Source of the DNA: Phoenicibacter congonensis
Lineage (GTDB): Bacteria; Actinomycetota; Coriobacteriia; Coriobacteriales; Eggerthellaceae
Assembly: GCA_030530045.1 (NCBI GenBank)
Contig: JAUMVS010000047.1
Location: 1-10,350, forward strand
DNA: 10,350 nt
Direction: 5' to 3'
Below, in pieces: positions 6,496-10,350 of the stretch (position 1 is the stretch's first letter; each line of letters begins with the position of its first letter). The notes under the pieces are model-generated. The model was not told where the DNA came from, ran no database searches, and saw only the letters and a program-made list of their open reading frames with translations. Both the position numbers and the translations under genes were made by a program.

Positions 6496-7947
6496 CTACA
6501 TAACCGTTAAAACACGATGAACATAGGTTTTAAATGGTGTTTCGCAAATGTTTTGCACTTCTGTAATAATATGGAAAGTATCACCAGATTGTGCATCACT
6601 AGGAATTTGGATTTCCAATTTATCACCATCTTCCTTGATATCTAAGTTAAAATGAGGGTCTACTTTTTCTGAATGAAGTGAAGACAGCGCACCATCAGAA
6701 AATTTTTCTATTTTAAGTGGAGGAAGGACTTTCCAATAACTTGATGCTTCAAAGTAGCACCAAGTCTGATAGGTTAATTCAAGATTATTGGTATCGCTAG
6801 CTTGTGTCTCAAGTACCACAGCTTGTCCTGCCTCCACCTCTTTATCGAGGTGATTTCTTACCACTACCGGATAATGCGCGACATCTTCAAAATTTTCCGC
6901 CAAACACCATGAAGCCCTTGCTGCAAAATCATCTTGAATATCGTCAAACCAACGCGTCAAGCTATACTCTGCTTCAAAACGCTTAGTATACGGATTATAA
7001 TCAACAGCACTATTATTGTATAAAGATACCCGGACCTGCTCAAAACGTCCGCCCCATCCTCCGTATTCCGGGTTTTCAGCATTCCTTAACCCATTATTTA
7101 GGAGATAAAGATAAGATGGCGAATCTCCCTCAGAAATGAAGTCGTAACGTTTATATTCTGGATGTTTGGTCAAAAATTCATCAGTTCCACGCTGTTCTTC
7201 ATATAACTCACCCGGGATTAAATTACCATCACCAATGAGAGCATACTTTGATAAAAGAGGATTATGTTTATCATGAATTTTACCTAGTTGCCATTTACTC
7301 TCTAATCGACTAGTTAAGGCAGGGTTAACCTCTTTCCAAAAATAAGCGAAATACCAGAAATTGAAACGATCATTGAGAACAGGAATCTTCCAATGTTTAG
7401 CAATATAATCCGCATACGTAACATCTTGATCAAGAATGATATATATTACTAATTTTTCTTCAATTTTCCGTTTGAGATCTCCCCACCCCGGACTATCCAT
7501 ATACCGTTCCTCGATAGATTTCAAAGCTCTAGCTGTCGTATTAGTCCCACCCCAAGTTTGAATATAAAGGGTTCTTGGATCATCATCTAAAATGAGTTCT
7601 TCCAAGAAACGAGAACCATCCGTTACTTCTTCCATCTCGCCAGCATTAGAAATATTACCAATATGATAAATACTCCGTAAGTAGTCCGCGGTTGGATAAT
7701 TTGGATCGTGTTTTTTTAGATTCGGATGAACCTTTTCGTAGGCATCCAGTATATCCCCAATCCATCGTTCTCCTGTCCAGCGGAATGGTTCAACATCCAT
7801 TCCATTTCCGGCATAGTGATAAATGGAGCTCGTCAAGATGATTCCAGCGGTATCAATGTCATTACTATACAGCAAATACCGCATGAAGGAATTCATGTCA
7901 TCGACTTCCCCATCAGTTGTGATAACTGTTCGATTTTTTTCTACCAT
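6496..7947 (-). CDS. Sde182/DUF1593 nucleoside-hydrolase-like protein
   Basis: A 483-residue protein of the family with a nucleoside-hydrolase-like N-domain and a beta-sandwich C-domain (named after Saccharophagus Sde182). T-D-G-E-V-D-D at 11-17 is the family's version of the Asp-rich calcium and ribose-binding motif of nucleoside hydrolases. W-G-G-T-N-T-T at 132-138, E-G-D-S-P-S-Y at 273-279 and G-G-W-G-G-R-F at 296-302 are further family-type motifs. The C-terminal part (about 365-483) looks all-beta. There is no signal peptide, unlike many proteobacterial relatives, so it should act in the cytoplasm. The start ATG (7945-7947) has GGAG 9 nt upstream and lies 29 nt after the MFS stop. Hydrolysis of an N- or O-glycosidic bond in an imported nucleoside or sugar derivative is inferred; the true substrate of this family is not established. 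Confidence 0.85.
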   Translation of the reverse strand: MVEKNRTVITTDGEVDDMNSFMRYLLYSNDIDTAGIILTSSIYHYAGNGMDVEPFRWTGERWIGDILDAYEKVHPNLKKHDPNYPTADYLRSIYHIGNISNAGEMEEVTDGSRFLEELILDDDPRTLYIQTWGGTNTTARALKSIEERYMDSPGWGDLKRKIEEKLVIYIILDQDVTYADYIAKHWKIPVLNDRFNFWYFAYFWKEVNPALTSRLESKWQLGKIHDKHNPLLSKYALIGDGNLIPGELYEEQRGTDEFLTKHPEYKRYDFISEGDSPSYLYLLNNGLRNAENPEYGGWGGRFEQVRVSLYNNSAVDYNPYTKRFEAEYSLTRWFDDIQDDFAARASWCLAENFEDVAHYPVVVRNHLDKEVEAGQAVVLETQASDTNNLELTYQTWCYFEASSYWKVLPPLKIEKFSDGALSSLHSEKVDPHFNLDIKEDGDKLEIQIPSDAQSGDTFHIITEVQNICETPFKTYVHRVLTVM

Positions 7948-7976
7948 TATTATTTACTCCAATCAATACTAAAACA

Positions 7977-9206
7977 TTAAGCTACCTTCATCGCCTCTTT
8001 TTTCCTAAATAAGGCCATCACTAAGAAGACAAGTGCTACAACAGCCAGAATAAAAGCTCCAATCATCATTTGATCTACAGCGGTCTTTTTATTGACAACA
8101 CTACTCAAAAATGCAATGACATAAGGGGAGGCAAAAGCTCCTAAGTTATTGAAAATTTGCGCAATAGAAATCACTAAATTACTGATAGAATGATCCACTT
8201 CCCCTAAAATAACATCGTAGACATAGGGGATAATCAAGTTACCAAGCATCATTAAGACAAGAGCAAAAAAGAAAACAAGCATATTGTCTGCCTGTGCACT
8301 GAGGACAAAACCTAGGGCACACAAACCAACTGCAACAACGGGCGTATAATGTTTCAAAACCATAAAAATTTTAGAATAGCCAGCTGAGAAAGCAGCCCCA
8401 ATCAGGCCTGCAATGGCAATTTCAGCAGATAGCCAATTCTGGTTAACCAGCTTATTTTGGGAGACAACTAGGGCTGAATTAGTTTGTTCTAATAGGAAAG
8501 CGGCAAAATATAAGAAAAGCATCACAAATGATACCCAGATGGATGGAGAAATACGAGCACCTGTTTCAGAAACGGAAGTCTCCTCCGCTGCTTCCTTTTC
8601 TTCTACAACACTTGTTTCATTTTCAATTGTTTTGGTATAGCCCCGCATAAAGAGAAGTAGGACCGGAATAACAAACAAGAAGTACAAAAAAGTAGAACGC
8701 CAACTAATCCCTAAGAGGCAACCCGCAACAAAGGTTAGCGAACTTTGACCCAAAGTTCCCATGGCTCCTTGGATACCAATCAAAGACTTTCGTTCCTTGC
8801 CGCTAAAGCAATCTCCAATTAGAGAAACACCTAGTGATGTATAAAGGCCGATCCCAGCACCAACTAAAAGACGCAATATGACAACCAAAATAAAATTAGA
8901 GACAAAGAAAGGCCCCACCCCTCCAATTAAGGTCGCTAATAAACCAATAATAACCGTATTCCGTTTTCCAAACCATTGAATAAAAGCATTACTAAATAGA
9001 ATAAATAGCATAACCGTAAAGGATGGTATGGTGAATAGGGCTTGAATGGTTGTGGTAGTCATATTAGGGTAAGTTGCCACAATTTGCGGAATAGCTGCAA
9101 CATTACAACTAGCTGCTTGTAAGAATAAGGATATTCCCAAAATCCCTACTTTTAACTTTGTATTTTGACTATTATTGTCTCTAATTTGTTCAATATTTTG
9201 ACTCAA
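7977..9206 (-). CDS. Major facilitator superfamily transporter
   Basis: A 409-residue permease with about 12 membrane helices in two halves, joined by a Glu-rich cytoplasmic loop (about residues 190-222). Family signs are the loop-2/3 motif around W-F-G-K-R (79-83 from the TTG) and R-L-L-V-G-A-G-I-G in helix 4 (112-120), matching the RxxxGxGxG proton-coupling motif. The start chosen is TTG at 9204-9206 because AAGGGGAG (9214-9221) sits 7 nt upstream. The frame also opens at ATG 9228-9230, eight codons earlier, but that ATG has no ribosome binding site. The helical core is unaffected by the choice. It shares an operon with the downstream DUF1593 gene (29-nt gap), so it probably imports that enzyme's substrate. 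Drug-efflux and sugar/nucleoside uptake cannot be separated by sequence alone. Confidence 0.88.
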   Translation of the reverse strand: MSQNIEQIRDNNSQNTKLKVGILGISLFLQAASCNVAAIPQIVATYPNMTTTTIQALFTIPSFTVMLFILFSNAFIQWFGKRNTVIIGLLATLIGGVGPFFVSNFILVVILRLLVGAGIGLYTSLGVSLIGDCFSGKERKSLIGIQGAMGTLGQSSLTFVAGCLLGISWRSTFLYFLFVIPVLLLFMRGYTKTIENETSVVEEKEAAEETSVSETGARISPSIWVSFVMLFLYFAAFLLEQTNSALVVSQNKLVNQNWLSAEIAIAGLIGAAFSAGYSKIFMVLKHYTPVVAVGLCALGFVLSAQADNMLVFFFALVLMMLGNLIIPYVYDVILGEVDHSISNLVISIAQIFNNLGAFASPYVIAFLSSVVNKKTAVDQMMIGAFILAVVALVFLVMALFRKKEAMKVA

Positions 9207-9213
9207 AAAACTA

Positions 9214-9221
9214 CTCCCCTT
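9214..9221 (-). promoter_or_regulatory. Ribosome binding site deciding a TTG start for the MFS gene
   Basis: AAGGGGAG on the minus strand lies inside the longer open frame (codons 4-6 of the ATG version) with 7 nt to TTG at 9204-9206. The alternative ATG at 9228-9230 is preceded by GAATCAAG, which lacks a purine-rich anti-16S match. Confidence 0.6.
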
Positions 9222-9286
9222 GCTCAGCATCTTGATTCAAAGAAACCAAAAAATAACTTTCCTACCTATTTTAAATGTTCTAAAAG

Positions 9287-9314
9287 AGGCTCCTTGCTAT
9301 TACACAAGAAGCCT
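9287..9314 (-). terminator. Hairpin terminator after the DUF1269 gene
   Basis: AGGCT-C-CTTG (9287-9296) pairs with CAAG-A-AGCCT (9305-9314) around an 8-nt loop, with one mismatch. On the minus strand the stem is followed by CTTTTA, a short T-run. It starts 16 nt downstream of the gene's stop and separates it from the MFS-DUF1593 operon. Confidence 0.6.
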
Positions 9315-9329
9315 ACTAAGATGAAATCA

Positions 9330-9938
9330 TTAAGGTTTTAATTTTTCAAATGTCGTCTTGATATTTGCTTTCAATTCATCAACTTTTGCTTGGCGTTCAG
9401 CTTTACGCTTAGCTTTCATTTCAGCACGTGCCTGATTATAAAGATCTTCTTGCACTTTCAAGGCCGCTTCTACTTCGTTGGTTACTGTATCAACATCCCA
9501 ACGAATAATTTGGGTATCATATTTGGTAAAGTAAGTATTAATAACACTTTCATCTGTTTCTTGGACCAGGGCAATAACCGCTGTTTCCCCATCTACCAGT
9601 TTTTGAGAAACAACATCAATTAGACCTGCTTCCGTACTTTCAGTTGTATCACCAGCCGTCATGCCGTAGATACTACCAACACCATATCCAAATAAAGCAC
9701 CAATTGGTCCCCCTAATAAACCAATAAGAGTCCCGACCAAGCCTCCGGTTAAGGTTGCTTCTGTCGTCGAATCTTCAAAGTCATAGCGGTCCTTTTCAAC
9801 AATACGACCATGCTCATTTTTCACCAACGCAATTTGAGCGACCCTTGTATTGACCGTCTGTCTAAAAGCCTTTAAATCAGTAAAAGATTGATAAGCTTCA
9901 CTCTCTGTATTAAAAACTGAAATTACTAGATTTTCCAT
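9330..9938 (-). CDS. DUF1269-family protein with glycine-zipper hairpin
   Basis: A 202-residue protein of unknown function. The N-terminal part (1-60) and the region at 100-150 look like small alpha/beta segments. Between them residues 64-96 form a Gly-rich hydrophobic hairpin with repeated GxxxG spacing (G-G-L-V-G-T-L-I-G-L-L-G-G-P-I-G), able to insert into or associate with the membrane. The C-terminal 50 residues (about 152-200) are charged, Lys/Glu/Ala-rich and probably coiled coil. This layout fits the DUF1269 (general-stress or membrane-associated) family common in lactobacilli. The ATG at 9936-9938 has AGAGG 8 nt upstream. It is transcribed alone: a hairpin follows at 9287-9314, and a palindrome (9958-9975) and a tandem-repeat element (10029-10078) lie upstream, so it is probably regulated. 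No enzymatic role can be claimed. Confidence 0.75.
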   Translation of the reverse strand: MENLVISVFNTESEAYQSFTDLKAFRQTVNTRVAQIALVKNEHGRIVEKDRYDFEDSTTEATLTGGLVGTLIGLLGGPIGALFGYGVGSIYGMTAGDTTESTEAGLIDVVSQKLVDGETAVIALVQETDESVINTYFTKYDTQIIRWDVDTVTNEVEAALKVQEDLYNQARAEMKAKRKAERQAKVDELKANIKTTFEKLKP

Positions 9939-9957
9939 GGTATATACCTCTTTTCTT

Positions 9958-9975
9958 TATGAATTGTCATTCATA
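9958..9975. promoter_or_regulatory. 18-bp palindrome just upstream of the DUF1269 gene
   Basis: TATGAAT (9958-9964) and ATTCATA (9969-9975) are perfect reverse complements around TGTC. It lies 20 nt upstream of the start codon, immediately before the ribosome binding site. It could be an operator for a dimeric repressor or a small hairpin in the mRNA leader. Confidence 0.35.
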
Positions 9976-10028
9976 GTAGCATACCTTCGTTATAAAGTTC
10001 TTTTCGATTTAACGTCATTCTAATGTTA

Positions 10029-10089
10029 TTAATGATGTTTTTATGAAGATTTCATGACAATTTCATGCGGTTTTAACGCTATTTATAAT
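10029..10089. promoter_or_regulatory. Five tandem 11-bp direct repeats with a TATAAT (PhoB/OmpR-type box)
   Basis: On the plus strand, hexamers TTAATG (10029), TTTATG (10040), TTCATG (10051), TTCATG (10062) and TTAACG (10073) start exactly 11 bp apart. One step further (10084) is a perfect TATAAT. Tandem 11-bp half-sites ending one turn before a -10 is the layout of promoters activated by PhoB/PhoP/OmpR-family response regulators. The plus-strand orientation has no target gene in the window. Read on the minus strand, the repeats stand upstream of a TAGAAT (10017-10022) that could serve the DUF1269 gene. Confidence 0.45.
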
Positions 10090-10125
10090 AATCACACAGT
10101 AGCAGAACACCGTAACTGTGTGATT
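10090..10125 (-). terminator. Hairpin after the right-edge gene (11-bp perfect stem)
   Basis: Arms 10090-10100 and 10115-10125 (core ATCACACAGT / ACTGTGTGAT) are perfectly complementary around a 14-nt loop. On the minus strand the stem is followed by an AT-rich tail (ATTATTATAAAT) rather than a clean T-run, so it is a moderate terminator for the gene ending at 10207. It also sits directly after the plus-strand TATAAT, so an operator role is possible. Confidence 0.45.
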
Positions 10126-10206
10126 TCCAACGTTAACTTTCTAGCTTTTAAGGATGTAAACTTATCGAATTTGGCGCCGTATTACTTCATCTGGAAGATG
10201 GATACA

Positions 10207-10350
10207 TTATTCCGGCGTTTTAGCCTTCTTGATATCAAGATCAGCTTCCCACTCAGCGTAAATCTCTTGATAACGTTCCTCTTCCTCGTCTTCGTATCCA
10301 CGAAAGATTAACCGATCAACTGCGTCTTGGTTAAAGAAGGCCCCTTCATC
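10207..10350 (-). CDS. C-terminal 47 codons of an unrecognised acidic protein (partial, runs off right edge)
   Basis: An open minus-strand frame enters at the window edge and stops at TAA (10207-10209). The visible residues begin D-E-G-A-F-F-N-Q-D-A-V-D-R-L-I-F and pass through an acidic run G-Y-E-D-E-E-E-E-R-Y-Q-E-I. They end K-A-K-T-P-E. The segment is strongly acidic, probably helical, and lacks a membrane segment. The composition is clearly protein-like and the plus-strand frame over it is not. I do not recognise the family. A hairpin 82 nt downstream (10090-10125) probably ends its transcript. Confidence 0.65.
   Translation of the reverse strand, partial: DEGAFFNQDAVDRLIFRGYEDEEEERYQEIYAEWEADLDIKKAKTPE

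Noticed and set aside
10054..10311. Plus-strand ORF of 85 codons at the right edge
   Set aside because: It runs through the tandem repeats and hairpin and opposite a better minus-strand coding frame, and its composition is not protein-like.
2854..10350. Catabolite-repression (cre) sites near the operons
   Set aside because: Intergenic stretches were read for the WTGNAARCGNWWWCA pattern and no acceptable match was seen.

Overview
The window looks like a chromosomal segment of a low-GC Gram-positive bacterium. It is most likely a lactic acid bacterium (Lactobacillaceae or a close relative). Support comes from strong AAAGGAGG-type ribosome binding sites, TTG starts, AT-rich spacers, a staphylococcal-type icaA-icaD-icaB order and a DUF1269-type protein. 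The genus cannot be fixed from the sequence alone. Every gene that can be supported lies on the minus strand, so transcription runs from the right edge to the left. No tRNA, rRNA, CRISPR array, transposase or phage gene was seen.

In transcription order, the right edge (10207-10350) holds the last 47 codons of an unrecognised acidic protein, followed by a hairpin at 10090-10125. Next come five tandem 11-bp repeats (10029-10078) resembling a PhoB/OmpR-family binding site. They precede a DUF1269-type glycine-zipper protein (9330-9938), which ends at a hairpin (9287-9314). An MFS transporter (7977-9206) and a Sde182/DUF1593 nucleoside-hydrolase-like protein (6496-7947) form a two-gene operon, probably an uptake-plus-processing pair. 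That operon is closed by a 44-bp perfect palindrome with a T-tract (6379-6422).

A stretch of about 410 bp (5968-6378) has no convincing gene. It carries a plausible promoter, an inverted repeat and a 32-codon ORF. It is followed by a tight operon for an acyl-CoA dehydrogenase, EtfB and EtfA (5967 to 2981), in the same order as clostridial bcd-etfB-etfA. No thiolase, hydratase, CoA-transferase or CoA-ligase gene accompanies it here, so the substrate is unknown.

After a 127-bp spacer comes a pgaC-pgaD-pgaB (icaA-icaD-icaB) operon (2853 to 499) with overlapping genes. It encodes synthesis and deacetylation of poly-beta-1,6-N-acetylglucosamine, a biofilm exopolysaccharide. At the left edge is the 5' part of a short-chain dehydrogenase gene carrying two in-frame stops (1-287), a decaying pseudogene.
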